Shown one piece after another: positions 24,719 to 36,565 of a DNA stretch of 64,000 nt. Numbering within the stretch: position 1 is the first letter of the stretch; the number at the start of each line of letters is the position of its first letter. The notes under the pieces are model-generated. The model saw nothing but the letters and a program-made list of their open reading frames with translations, had not been told where the DNA came from and ran no database searches. The DNA lies in contig JAEPRB010000052.1 of NCBI GenBank assembly GCA_016758965.1, positions 1-64,000 on the forward strand, read 5' to 3'. Origin of the DNA: Circinella minor. Taxonomy: Eukaryota; Mucoromycota; Mucoromycetes; Mucorales; Lichtheimiaceae. Made by a program: the position numbers and the translations under genes.

Positions 24719-26339
24719 ATGGCCACGGTAATTACAAAACCTGTGAACCGTTCTTTTTCTTTATCTTTTATTCTTCTTTCACTTTTTTCACTCTTATTTC
24801 TTTCAAAATATACCTCCTTTCCTTTACAAAAATTAAAAAGAAAAACAACGATATCAAATTCTAATAAAATTATGGATAATATTCGCGGAGCACTTAAAAA
24901 ATCACCAGCACCTGTTATTGTTCAAACATTAAAAACAGCATTGGCACTTCCTCCAGCTGCTGCAAGAACGTTTATTAATGAACTTACAAAACCTACATCA
25001 TCACAACGAACTTACATTAAACATATTAGCAATTCCTTCTGGAAAGGTACTTTAATTGCTAAAGACATCAAATATGATAGTGATGCCGAAGCAGTACGTC
25101 GTTTACGTAGAGCCGATGTTGTCATTTTTAATATTCACGGTATGTTCCCACCATAACAAAGAAACGCCAATGTCAATTTTGATTTGGGGGAAGAGATAGA
25201 TTGTGTAGTACAGAAAGATGGTATCCTAGTAACAATAAAAATTAATTTATATGTATATATTTTTTTCTGTGTATGTAGGTGGTGGATTCCGAACTGGAAA
25301 TTCAACAATGTATATGAAGAGTTATATTACCTGGATTGATATGTTGAAAGAAAAGCATAATCTTGATGCTGTCATGATGTCTGTTGAATATGGTAACTCT
25401 CTCTCCTCTTCTGATTTCTCTAATTCTTTGACTTTTTATTCCCCTTTAACGTACAAAAATAATAATAAATGTATAATCGATTTTTGTATAGGACTTGCAC
25501 CAGCCAATAAATACCCAGGACCTCTTTTTGAATGTATGAAAGCTTATAAGCATCTTACACAAGAACTTCATGTCCCTGCATGGAAAATTATTCTTTCTGG
25601 TGATTCTGCCGGGGGTTCCTTGGTTCTGGAAACATTAATGCGAACTTATGCTCCCAATATTATCAACGATTTGAATGCACCACGAACTAATTTTAGCATC
25701 GGTCTTCCAGCAGGTGTGCTATTGGTTTCTCCATTAATTACACCAGAAACTAATTCTTGGTCTTGGGAAAATTTGGAGAAGTACGACATGGTATCTCAAC
25801 AATTAGCCAAGCTTGTATTTAAAGAATACCTTGATTTTCCCAACGTGGATCCTGAAGATATACCCATTTTAAAATTGGCTCGAGTAGATAAAGATTTTGA
25901 ACGATTTTCACCTAAAAACGCTTTGGTGTTTGTAGGTGATAAAGAAGTCATGCGTGATGATATTTTACACTTGGCCAATGCCATTGAAAAAGATGGCAAG
26001 ATTAACATTCGTATTTGTAAAGAAGCATATGCTCATGATTGGTTTTTGATCCATGAAATTGTTAAACAAAAAGATAAATATATGCTTGATCAATATGATG
26101 AAGTATTTGTTGATTTTGCTGCTTATGCTGTAGCAGACGCTGCTGAAAATTTTGCAAAAGAAAAACAAAAGCAAAAAGTTTCTACTATTACTACTACCAC
26201 AAAAGAAGATATTGGAAATGTATCAGAAACAGAAACAGCAGTAACAGCCCAAGACCAAGAACAACAACAGCAACAGCAACAGCAACCTATTACTACTACT
26301 ACTACCCCTGTTAAACCTGTCGGTGTCATTGTTCCTTAA
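24719..26339 (+). CDS. Membrane-anchored alpha/beta hydrolase (HSL/steryl-acetyl-hydrolase type)
   Basis: Three exons: 24719-25139, 25279-25392, 25492-26339 (460 aa). The N-terminus has a hydrophobic helix (about residues 10-30) that should anchor it to the ER or another membrane. The oxyanion-hole motif HGGGF begins at about residue 140 and is split by intron 1. The nucleophile elbow GDSAGG has Ser at about 217. A conserved VGDKE-type Asp region lies near the end of the core, and the candidate catalytic His is in the segment EAYAHDW. This is the hormone-sensitive-lipase-like family that includes yeast Say1 (deacetylation of steryl acetates); the actual ester substrate is unknown. The C-terminus is a Thr/Gln-rich low-complexity tail with a run of seven or eight Gln. 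The Met at 25251 lies inside intron 1 and is not a start. Confidence 0.88.
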
Positions 26340-26799
26340 CTATTGTTCATAATTTTATTATTTTATATTATATATCTTTTTTTTAAACTATTTACCTTTT
26401 CACTTTCAACTATAATATTAAAGTCTTTTTTTCTGTTGTTTATAATAAGTTATTACTTTTATTAAAAAAATAAATGGTTTTTTTTTGGGTTCGTTTTGTA
26501 CCTTTCTTTGGGATATACAAGTTAAAAAAAATTGAAGAGAAATATTGTTGCGTAGTAACATGTACGAAATCGTTAAATTGAGGAAGTGACTTGAAACTTT
26601 AATGTCCGCCTATACGTCTCTCTCACTCTTTTTTTTTCAAATTTTATTTTATCTACCATTACAGAACACGAACTATAAATAAAGAATCATGAGGTATATA
26701 TATATATAATAAAATCAAATGATTCAAATCATTTTACGCGCTACTAAAAAAAATTAACATATAAATATATAATCTAGTACTGCCAAAGCAAGATCAGAA
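26340..26799. other. Spacer between hydrolase and SmD2 genes
   Basis: AT-rich 3' UTR of the hydrolase and promoter of the SmD2 gene; nothing else seen. Confidence 0.5.
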
Positions 26800-27283
26800 A
26801 TGTCAGAAGAAGAACTTCGCAAACAAGAAGAAATTGAATTTAACACGGGTCCATTGTCAGTACTTCAACAATCCGTCAAGAATAATAATCAAATCTTGAT
26901 CTCTTGTAGAAATAATCACAAGATTCTAGCACGTGTTAAAGCATTTGATCGTCATTGTAATATGGTTCTTGAAAATGTGAAAGAGGTATATTATTTAAAT
27001 TTTTAAAAATAAGAAAAACAAAAAAAAAAAAAAAAAAATGTATTTAATCAAATCATTACTTTCTTTTTTATTTTATTTTTAGATGTGGACAGAAACTCCT
27101 CGTACAGGTAAAGGATCGAAAGCTAAGCCTGTTAATAAGGATCGTTTTGTAAGCAAAATGTTCCTTCGTGGTGATTCCGTTGTTCTCAGTAAGTTTTCTT
27201 ATGTTATTTTAATAGTTTTAAGCATTCAAAAAAGAAGAAACTTATTGACATTTTATTTTATAGTTCTTCGTAACACTGTTTAA
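26800..27283 (+). CDS. SMD2: Small nuclear ribonucleoprotein Sm D2
   Basis: Three exons: 26800-26985, 27083-27188, 27264-27283 (103 aa). SmD2 is one of seven Sm proteins forming the ring on U1, U2, U4 and U5 snRNAs in the nucleus. The N-terminal helix [18 protein letters not shown] and the Sm1 motif ([31 protein letters not shown]) are characteristic of D2, as is the insertion between Sm1 and Sm2 ([22 protein letters not shown]). Sm2 is the terminal [13 protein letters not shown]. The last exon encodes only six residues plus the stop. Length fits fungal D2 proteins. Confidence 0.96.
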
Positions 27284-27864
27284 AAAAAAAAGAAAGGGAA
27301 AAACACGCGACACGCACACATTCTACGTACATAAATACAACTATGTTCATATATATATATAAAACTACAACTAAAAAAAATAATAAAATAAATGCAACAA
27401 CATTCCTCTTCTTTGTCTTTCGTGATATCAAACGTAACAAAATACGGACGCACACAGGCACTCGTCAACCAAAATCAACCAAAATCAACCAATGTTATTC
27501 GTTTACATTGTTGATAAATATATACATCTTATACAACTACATTTGGAAGTTTTTCTTACAAGGATCAAATAAATTAAACTAACAACTATGATAGTTATAT
27601 ATATATAAAGAATATATTTTATTAGGATGGGTGTCATAAAAAGATGTGGAAAGAAAGAATAAAAATGGAATCAAATTACATGAAATATAAAGAATGGGAT
27701 AAGAGATGTTAGGGTGGGAGTGAAAAAGGAATATTATATTTATAAACGGTGAAGGTTTTCTAAAATATGGATATGTTTTATGATAAGAAAATGAAAAGCT
27801 ATATAATACAACTATACTTGATGGTTGTAAATAATAATAATGGGGAAAGAAGATGAAAAGGAAC
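27284..27864. other. Convergent 3' spacer, SmD2/ATG11
   Basis: AT-rich 3' untranslated sequence of two convergent genes; short frames on both strands lack recognisable domains. Confidence 0.5.
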
Positions 27865-30800
27865 TTATTGAGGTGTTTGAGTCCACATCATTGTAGAATC
27901 GATAGGTAATTGTTGTGATGACTGTTGTTGTTCTTGTTGTTCTTGGGGAGTAAAGAATCCAATACTATGCCGTCTTTCAGCACTAGAAGTACTATTCGGA
28001 GGAGAACTGAATGGAATATAACTATGAATTACATTGGATGTAGATAATGATGTTGGAAAAGAAGGTCTTGCAACAAAATTATTTGATAAAGATGCAGATG
28101 AGGATGATGCCATGTTTGATGAAATATTATTATTTATATTATCGTAATTATTATTATTACGTTGGGTATCTGTTGTCGTTGTTGTTGTTGGTGATGAAAT
28201 GCTTGCTAACCCAGTATCTGGTAAGGATGTTGTATAACTTTTACTAAATGCTAATGCAGATGGAGATGATGATTGGGTTGTTGAAATAGGTGAAGTAATA
28301 TTTTCAGGTTCTTTACCCTTATTTGATGACAACGTTGCTGTAGATGATTTAGTAGATTTTTTGGATGAATGCTTACGATGGCGATTGGTTCTCCAATTTT
28401 CAACTTCAAGATGATAATATGTTAAACCTTCTGTTAAACCATATGGGTTGGAATGAGGATCCTGTATAGATATGTATTAGATAAGTTCTGTTTTCAGCTT
28501 AAATATTCTTATCAAATACTTACCGCTACATTAACTGTATGTTCTGTAATGGATGTGATTCGAGCAACAAGCCATTCTCTTGTAATCATTTGTTGCACAA
28601 CACTATTGGATGGCTTTAAGAAATAATGAGGAGCATTAATATTAAATGCAGCCCATGGTTTTCCTGTAGAATTTCTTGTTGGTAGAAACAATGCAACATC
28701 ACCAGTTTGAAAACTAATGTATATATTATTATTATTAATAAACAAATCTATTTATTTGAATGTTTCTTTCTCTCGCTCTCCCCTCCCCTCAAAGAAAAGT
28801 CATAACAACTTACTTTCTAAAAGCAATTTTATCATGTCCACAATTTGAAACTTTGTTATATTTTTCTATGTTGAAAGAAGATTAATTAAAGTTTATAAAT
28901 AATATATTATATCACATTCTATTGTTTTTTTTTTCTCTTTTTACCTCGAAGATCTTTATATTCACGTTTCCATCTACGAGTAAGTTCATGAGCATCTCGT
29001 ACTTTAGAACGAATACGTTCAACAAACTTAACACAATCCATACTTCCAACAGTTTGTAATACACGTGTCCAAATAGCCAAATCATCATGTTCACCAGAAA
29101 TAATTAATTTTTTAGTCATTGCTTTGGCTTCTTCTTCATCCACGGAAAGTTGAAGTTGATGAGTTAATTCATAAAATAAACTTTTTCTAAACTCTTCTAA
29201 TTTTTCAGCCATTTGAGTTCCAGTAGAATAAAGTTCCATACGTTCTTCATCAAATTTATTCATTCTTGATAGTAATTGGCCATGATCTTGTTGAATTATC
29301 ATAAGTTTCTGATAATAATGATAATTATTATGTTAATAGTTTACATAATTATGTCCACCCCACCTCTCTTCATAATATATGTATATGTATATGAGGGTGA
29401 TGGGATGATGATGACCTATCTATTTTTGGTTTTACCTCTTTTGAAGAATTAGCATCCGTAGCAAGTGTTTCTAAACTTTCCTTGAGAATATGCAATAATG
29501 TTTGTATATCTTCTTCTCCCATAGAAATATTAATAGGTCGACTATGTTGCATTACTAAAGCTACCAATGTATTATGTATATTACGTCGTTGTTGTAAAAT
29601 CTATTTATGAAGAAAAAAAAACAGTTTGAGTTATATATCATGAATAAATAAATGAATGAATAATATACCTCTTCAAGTGCTTGATGCTTATTCATCCAAT
29701 CATTTTCAGCTCTAGTAACCATATCTCGAGTCTAATAATGACAAATAATAATTAATAAACAAAATTTTACTTTTCCTCGTAATGTAAAATTAATTATTTA
29801 CCTTTGCCAACTGTTGTTTAATTTGGTCTCTAGCTTGTTCTGTATCGTCCAACTGTTGAAGACGCTGTTTGGTCTATATAAATAAATAATTAATCCATGA
29901 ATGTATATGCATATGATAAATCCTGAAATTATAAATATTTACAGCTTTCTTTTCTGCATTTGCAGTAACACGATAATTTTCATATTCATTATAAAGCTTC
30001 TCCAAGTCTTCTTGTAGTTTTGTATTCTTTTTTTCCAACGCATCATTACGTTCTTTGGATTCTAATAAATCGTTTGATATGTTTTGAATATCATCTTGAT
30101 GTACTTGTTCTAATATTTTAATACGTTTCTGATTATCTGTACGTTCTTGATCTATTTGTTCTTGTAACTCTTCGATCTATTAAATATAATTATTGTTAAT
30201 ATATGTATCTATCCGACCAAAGAAGGAAAAAGAGTTTTTTTCTTTATGGCCATCATTGAAATCAAAATATTATACCTTTGCTCGCCAATCATCCTCAGCA
30301 CTTGCTATTCGAATATCTGCAAGGTTATCCTTATATTGAGCTTCTTTCAATAACTATAAAAAGAAAATTGCAATCCATGGTGAATATTATATTTAGTAAT
30401 AATAATAAAACTCGATAAGGTTTCACTTAAGAAATAGAATCTTACACTTTGACGATTATCTTCATATGTTTGACGTTCTTCTTCAAGTAATTGTTCTAAT
30501 TCTTGTATTTGAAGTCTTAAATCTTCTCTCTCTTGTTCATTTTCATCCTTGATAATTTCCATCTTTTTTTCAATATCAAATATAATATGGTTAGTCTTCT
30601 CGAAAAAAAATGAAACTTGTCCAACAAGATATATATGTATTTTCTTTTTACCTGGTTTTGTTCATTATGTAATTGATGTTGTAAACTAGAAATTAAATCT
30701 TCTTGTTCACGAACAATTTCTTTAAGTTGATCAATTTCTTTGGATTGATCCTTTGTTGTAGCAGTAGCATCAGTAGTAGGTACAGCAAGTTTATCTTCTG

Positions 30801-33800
30801 ACGATGATAATGATAAATGTTGTCCACCTCCACTTCCACTTCCATTATCCAAAACAGAATAAGCAGATGAAGTAAGACTACTTGGTGAATTACTATTATA
30901 TTTAATAATAGTATTCACATTATTATTATTACTACCACTATTACCACCGGCAATAGTTTTCTTCTCAAGTATTTTTTCTAATATGACAACACGAGATTCA
31001 TATTTCTATAATATATATAATAATTAATTATTTAAAACTTTACATAAATCATTCTATTTGAACTTTTTTTTCAATAAATACCTTTGCTTTTTCTTCTGCA
31101 TTTAAAAGTGCTTTACTCTTTTGACGAAGTTCCATTTCCATTGAGTTAAATGATAAAAGGGCACGTTCTTTACTAAATGGAGATGACATGGTTCCTTTAT
31201 ATTCATTAGCAGTAGATCCATCTGAAGTACCCGTTGAGAAAACTATATATATTAAAATAATAAATTACTTTTTGATTGTTTGAAAGGAGAGATAGAATTA
31301 CGATAGATAATAATAATAATAATATATATACTATACATGTTGTTTCTAATGCCTTGAAAAATTCTGCGCGTAATCCATCAAGTTGTTGAGACATAACATG
31401 TAACAAATCAACAAATTTATCTGTACCACGAGTGATAGAACTTTGTTGCATTGTGGTATGTTTGGAGTTTTGAATATGTCGAGAATTATCTGATGGACTT
31501 GATCCTCTTTTCAATATATTAGAAAATGATATTCTTCTATTAGATATTGGAGAAGATCTATTTTGATGTTGTGAAGAACCATAATATTGTCCAAGAATAC
31601 GAATGAAATCTATATATATATATATATATAATGTGTATATATGTATGAGAAAGAGAGAAAAATGCAAGGAAATTTTTTTTAGCATCCTTTACCAATAATA
31701 TCTTTTCGAGTAATATCTAATTTATTCTGTTGTGCACTGATAGTTGAGACTTCACAATGAGTTGTGGATTCGCTTTCAATATCTAATTAAAAAAAATGTA
31801 TAAGTTTTTTTTTTTTCACTTTTTTAAAAAATATTTTTTTGTTAAAAAAAAACGGTATTATTTACCTTTGACTTCAAATGGTAATGTACGTAATATATTA
31901 CGAACAAAATCTTCACGTCGTTTTGTTTCTTCCGTTCGATATCCAGCAAGTAGATCAGCAATGGCATTAGCACTTTCTGCGAGTATCTATATATGCATAT
32001 AATAATTAAAATTGGAATAATAATAATAATAAGTACTATTGCCAAAAACTTACTGTATTATATTCTTTACGTCGAACTACTTCAATCAAAAGATATCCCT
32101 ATACAAATACAACGAGTAATAAGACTTTAATCTTACATCTATTTGATTATAACAATATAAAAAAACAAACTTACATAAGCAAATATGATTTCTTGGAGTG
32201 CTTCTAAATCCATTGTATAATTCTCATCTTGAAAAGTTGAAATCCATCTATTGGTATCTTCTATTCTTGGTGCAACAGCAGCAATTTCACTTTGTAATTG
32301 TGATACAATTCCCATATTTTCCAAAAATCGCTCAATACTTTTCCGTTTGGCTAATATTAATGTTACCACTTTTTGTCGAAGAGTTGTTTCATATCCATGT
32401 AACTTGGGTAAATAATCATGGATATGAATTTCTGCAAGATGACTGAACGCTTCAAGTGTCTTTTTGGCATGAGACGTAAGAGTTGTTGTTGTTGTTGTTG
32501 AATGAATGTTCGTACTACCACTTGCTCCTAATTGAATCCCAACATCTGTTGTCAATGTTGATCCAGTGGATAAACTCGATGCAGTGGTAGCGATAATGTT
32601 GATACTGTTGCTCGTATTATTAGTAAGAGATGATATAGGAACATGTAATAATTCGGATATTTTGTTATAAACACGACTTAAATCTCGTTTGATTTTTTCT
32701 CTTAAAAACTGTGCTTTTTGTAAAATTTCTTGTATATCCAATACAACTGCATCCAGTGACTGTAAATCCTGATATTCTGTAATTTGTTTTTGTAAATCCT
32801 TTTCATAATGCTTTAAATCAATCGACAAATCATGTAATTCTTGTAGTTCCTGACCCAATGTTGTACATAATTCACGAGCCCCATTTTTTGCTTTATCAAT
32901 TCGTAATGTATCGATGAAATCCATTAATAATCGCGCTCCTTCTTTTTCGTTATCAACGTTATTATCATCGCTGATAATGATATTGTTTAAAATGACTGGA
33001 TGAAGTCTGATATTTTGTAATACTGTCAAATTGAGTTCGGTAGATTCCACAAGAGAAGAATGTTTAGCAAGTTCTTTTTCAGCAAAGGATGAAAAGGTAG
33101 TAATGTTTTGATTGGCCATATAACTATGGGATTCAAGATTTGTCATAGCAACGTTAATTGCCATACTTTGCATTTTCTGTTCATTGACTGTATTTTTTGA
33201 TAATTGTGCATGTGTTGATAATGTTTGAATTAATACCTAAATAATTTTATTTATTTTTTCAAAAAAAAAAAAAAAAAAAAAAAAAAAGTGGTCAATTTAG
33301 CAATACAACTCTCTCTCTCTCTCTTTTTATCCAACAAATAAAATATACCAAATAAAAATAAAGATATAACTTACTTGACTATATGAATCAAAATCACTAA
33401 ATAGTTCTAGATAAAGTTGACATGTTTCTACAAGATTTGGACTTGTAATCCCTTTGACACGTGCCAATGTGTGAACTGAAGAAGGTCCTATTGTAATCAT
33501 CATTTTTTTTAGGTTTCCAGTATTATTATTATTGAAAATAAAATTATTCTACGAAATCAAAACAAAGAATAGAAAAAAATTGGAAAAAGATATTATACCG
33601 TCAAAAGGAGGAATTTTTTGTTCAAGACTTGGCGTTTCCAAGTCAAGTAATTTAATCACTTCATCTTCTGCTGCATTGAGGTAGTGTCGATCATAAACAA
33701 ATACCAAATACTCTTTCTATAGTTATCGTTCATCATAGTTCCGTTTATATATATATATATATATGCATAAGTAAATATATATTAATATTAAATAATTTCG

Positions 33801-34163
33801 TTATAGCAACAAACTTACATCACCAGTGGCAGTGATAACTTCGTTCAACTGACTTGCTTTCACTTGAGTACCAAAGCTTGTCATCAGAATCTGACAGTCA
33901 ATGGGAACTCCTGTATATTTTTCAATACTACGTTTAAATTCTTCGAGACTAAATTGTATACCATAATTTTTTTTTTTGGTTTCTCTATTAACAACATTTA
34001 TCTCTCTTTTTTTTTTTTTTATCTTCAACGATTCAAATAAAAACAAAATAAGCTGCGGAACAAGAACAGGAACTTTTATATGTATATATATATACCTATC
34101 TATTGTGGCATTTTGGCTCGACCAACGTACATGTCGGCCAGTCTCAGCCCTATATATCTTCAT
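27865..34163 (-). CDS. ATG11: Autophagy scaffold Atg11
   Basis: Read from 34163 down, 21 exons whose phases all agree: 34096-34163, 33819-33948, 33599-33716, 33375-33487, 32175-33236, 32054-32098, 31866-31986, 31693-31782, 31337-31609, 31082-31242, 30652-31005, 30446-30562, 30276-30353, 29943-30176, 29802-29873, 29669-29731, 29436-29600, 28945-29308, 28814-28865, 28524-28713, 27865-28461 (1488 aa). Atg11 scaffolds selective autophagy, linking cargo receptors to the Atg1 kinase and Atg9. The N-terminus is a ubiquitin-like region (LEEFKRSIEKYTGVP). Next comes an Atg17-like coiled-coil bundle, mainly in the 1062-nt exon, then long heptad-rich coiled coils. The conserved C-terminal Atg11 domain includes TGDVALFLPTRN and ITREWLVARITSI, followed by a Ser/Thr/Gln-rich tail of about 150 residues. 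Several internal exons are only 45-78 nt, which would mislead gene finders. Confidence 0.9.
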
Positions 34164-34516
34164 TGTAACAACCTCAAAAACCTTTTTTTTTTATTTTTTT
34201 TTTATTTTTTTCTAGTTTTGAACAAATTCAAATTTGGTTTTAAAAAAAGTGAAATTAAGAAAAAGAAAAAAAAAAAAGAGAGTGGTGAATGAATAATAAA
34301 ACTTTGGGGAATATAAAAAAAATTGAAAGTTTTATGTGGTGTTGAATTACGCATGACAACTGACTTTTAAGCCAATTTTGTGTGTAACATCCAATCAACA
34401 AATTATGTTGTCGCATAGTAAAAAATAAAGGAGAAACTAATTCTTTATCATTGTAAAATTATTATCATAATGAATGTCAAAAAGAATATGTTTCCGAAAT
34501 AGTTCTCCTCTTATTT
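34164..34516. other. Spacer between ATG11 and the F-box gene
   Basis: A/T-homopolymer-rich sequence containing the presumed ATG11 promoter and the 3' end of the F-box transcript. No gene. Confidence 0.5.
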
Positions 34517-36565
34517 CTAATTGTTAATACAACGCCATCTCCATTGTCCAGATAAAAAAGAAGAAGATGATGATGATGATGACAATAACAATGGATGATG
34601 AGTAAAAATAAATTCATCATCAGGTCTTGAAATATGTTTGGATTGTGATGGATCAGTTGGAGTAGCGATATCATCTAATAAATCACATCGAATATGACCT
34701 ACTCGACCTAATCGTAATACTTGAAGTAAATGAAGTGATATTAACCAACGTCGTATCAATTCAGGTTCACGATCAATAATTTTTCCACAATTGTAAACGG
34801 TTAATTCACGTAAATTACTCAAGGATCCAATTGTTCGTGCGGTAGTAGTACTAATCCATGAATGATATAATGATAATTCTCTTAATCTGGGAACATGAGA
34901 TGGTAATAATCCACGTAATACATCAACAGTATCTTCATCTTGATCTTGCCATATTTTTTCTTCTTCTTCTTCTGCTTGTTTCTTCTTCTTTTTTTGTTGC
35001 ATTAATAATCGTTCATCACCTAATGAAAGATAATGATGACCTCCAGTTGTTCCTCCGATCCCTCCAGCGACTGAAGTTGTTGATGATAGAATTGGTGATG
35101 ATGATGAACATGCTGCTGCTTTACGCATTTCCATCCTGAGTTCAAGTATTTCTAGATTGGGTACACATGTAAACAATTGTGTTAATGCTGACTTTGAAAC
35201 AACAGGATAACAGAGGCGTAATTCAACCAATCCTTTAAAGTTACAAAGAGTTGTCAATGATCGATCCGTTAAATAAAGTTGATGTTCAGTCCGTGGGAGT
35301 TGCTGTCTTTGTAATTGTTTCAGTCGTAATTTTTGCTGTTGCTGAGATGATGACTTGGTATTGTTACCATTATTGATAGAACTATTGTCATTGCTGCTAT
35401 TACCATTGTTTTTCTTATTAAAAGAATGCATCATATTTCCATTATTAATAGGTGATGTAGATCGTCGTCGTTGTAATGTACCTGATGGTGATACACATGG
35501 TGAAACAAGACGAGCACCTCCTCCTCCTGTTGCTATAGTGGTAGGAGATGATTTTGGATATCGTGGATGAAAATCTAATTTAGGTGATAAATCAAGTCGA
35601 CGTAAAGAAGCTGGATTTAATTTTTCCACAATTCCATCCACATTTCCTCCAGTACGTAATTGTGTCAATCGGAAATCTTCTAAAGTATGGAATTGTTCCA
35701 AGGTACGTATAATACCTACAAGCACTTGAGGTTCTTGACATGACAGATGTAATTGTTTTAAATTTTTTGCATATTGTTGCATACATAACAAGGTCAAGTT
35801 GGTCAACTCGATATTAAGCATCTTGAGAGATAATAATCGTTTTCCACAATTTTTTAATAACATTTGAAGAACAGGTTGTGTAATGGTACAAGAGGATATA
35901 TCCAGATGAGTAAGATGATGCAATTGCCCAGCAATAGCACGACAACTGTCAATTTCAAAATGTTGATAACGTAATGATAACGATTCAATTTGACTGCATC
36001 GTCCCACGATAAATTGTAAAGTAGATTCTGAAAGTGTTAGACTCATTGAAGGGACTTTGGACATATCCATAGCCAATGATGATAAATTGTGTGAAGGCCG
36101 CATTTGATATAAATGATCTCGTTGTTCAAAAGGCCATAGTGTATCGTTAGTTGTATTCCCATATCGATTTAATTCGAGTTGTCTTATTTGTGGTAATGAA
36201 CAAGCTACCATACAAAGTGCTTCTGGCGTTATACACCAACACCCACTTAGATTAACTTGTTGGATCGTCTTGAGTTGTAAATTGTTATTATTACTATTAT
36301 TATTATTTGTTGTAGTAGTAGTAGTCATTGCTTTTAGTTCACCAGGTAGTTGAATTGAAATTCCACAATTACGTAATATAGTAACAAGAATACCATTGGT
36401 TATACGATCCCCATGATGTGAAAGATCAAGTGGTGACCAGCACCAAGGATTATTGTAAAGTAAATTATGCATGCGTCGACATGTTATTGAAAGTTGACAT
36501 TTGTCAGTAACATGGGTGACAAAATGTAAAATATTTAGAACTAACTCGGAAGGGAGTGTTTCCAT
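34517..36565 (-). CDS. F-box/leucine-rich-repeat protein
   Basis: A single uninterrupted exon of 682 codons. The start is an F-box, METLPSELVLNILHFV, followed by CRRMHNLLYNNPWCW, which should bind Skp1 in an SCF ubiquitin ligase. The remainder is a series of irregular leucine-rich repeats of the cysteine-containing type (for example LSGCWCITPEALCMVA, LDISSCTITQPVLQMLL, LKMLNIELTNLTLLCM) that would recruit substrate. Low-complexity insertions rich in Asn, Ser and Gln, including a Lys/Glu-rich segment near residue 530, interrupt the repeats, and a Ser run lies near the C-terminus. The substrate cannot be inferred. It is the only long intronless gene in the window. Confidence 0.88.
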   Translation of the reverse strand: METLPSELVLNILHFVTHVTDKCQLSITCRRMHNLLYNNPWCWSPLDLSHHGDRITNGILVTILRNCGISIQLPGELKAMTTTTTTNNNNSNNNNLQLKTIQQVNLSGCWCITPEALCMVACSLPQIRQLELNRYGNTTNDTLWPFEQRDHLYQMRPSHNLSSLAMDMSKVPSMSLTLSESTLQFIVGRCSQIESLSLRYQHFEIDSCRAIAGQLHHLTHLDISSCTITQPVLQMLLKNCGKRLLSLKMLNIELTNLTLLCMQQYAKNLKQLHLSCQEPQVLVGIIRTLEQFHTLEDFRLTQLRTGGNVDGIVEKLNPASLRRLDLSPKLDFHPRYPKSSPTTIATGGGGARLVSPCVSPSGTLQRRRSTSPINNGNMMHSFNKKNNGNSSNDNSSINNGNNTKSSSQQQQKLRLKQLQRQQLPRTEHQLYLTDRSLTTLCNFKGLVELRLCYPVVSKSALTQLFTCVPNLEILELRMEMRKAAACSSSSPILSSTTSVAGGIGGTTGGHHYLSLGDERLLMQQKKKKKQAEEEEEKIWQDQDEDTVDVLRGLLPSHVPRLRELSLYHSWISTTTARTIGSLSNLRELTVYNCGKIIDREPELIRRWLISLHLLQVLRLGRVGHIRCDLLDDIATPTDPSQSKHISRPDDEFIFTHHPLLLSSSSSSSSFLSGQWRWRCINN

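Noticed and set aside
25251..25491. Alternative start of the hydrolase at 25251 and read-through of the second intron
   Set aside because: Both would replace the HGGG motif joint and insert a non-conserved Ser/Asn stretch; spliced exons restore the family motifs.
35355..35570. Plus-strand ORFs within the F-box gene
   Set aside because: Shadows of the 682-codon minus-strand frame with no domain.
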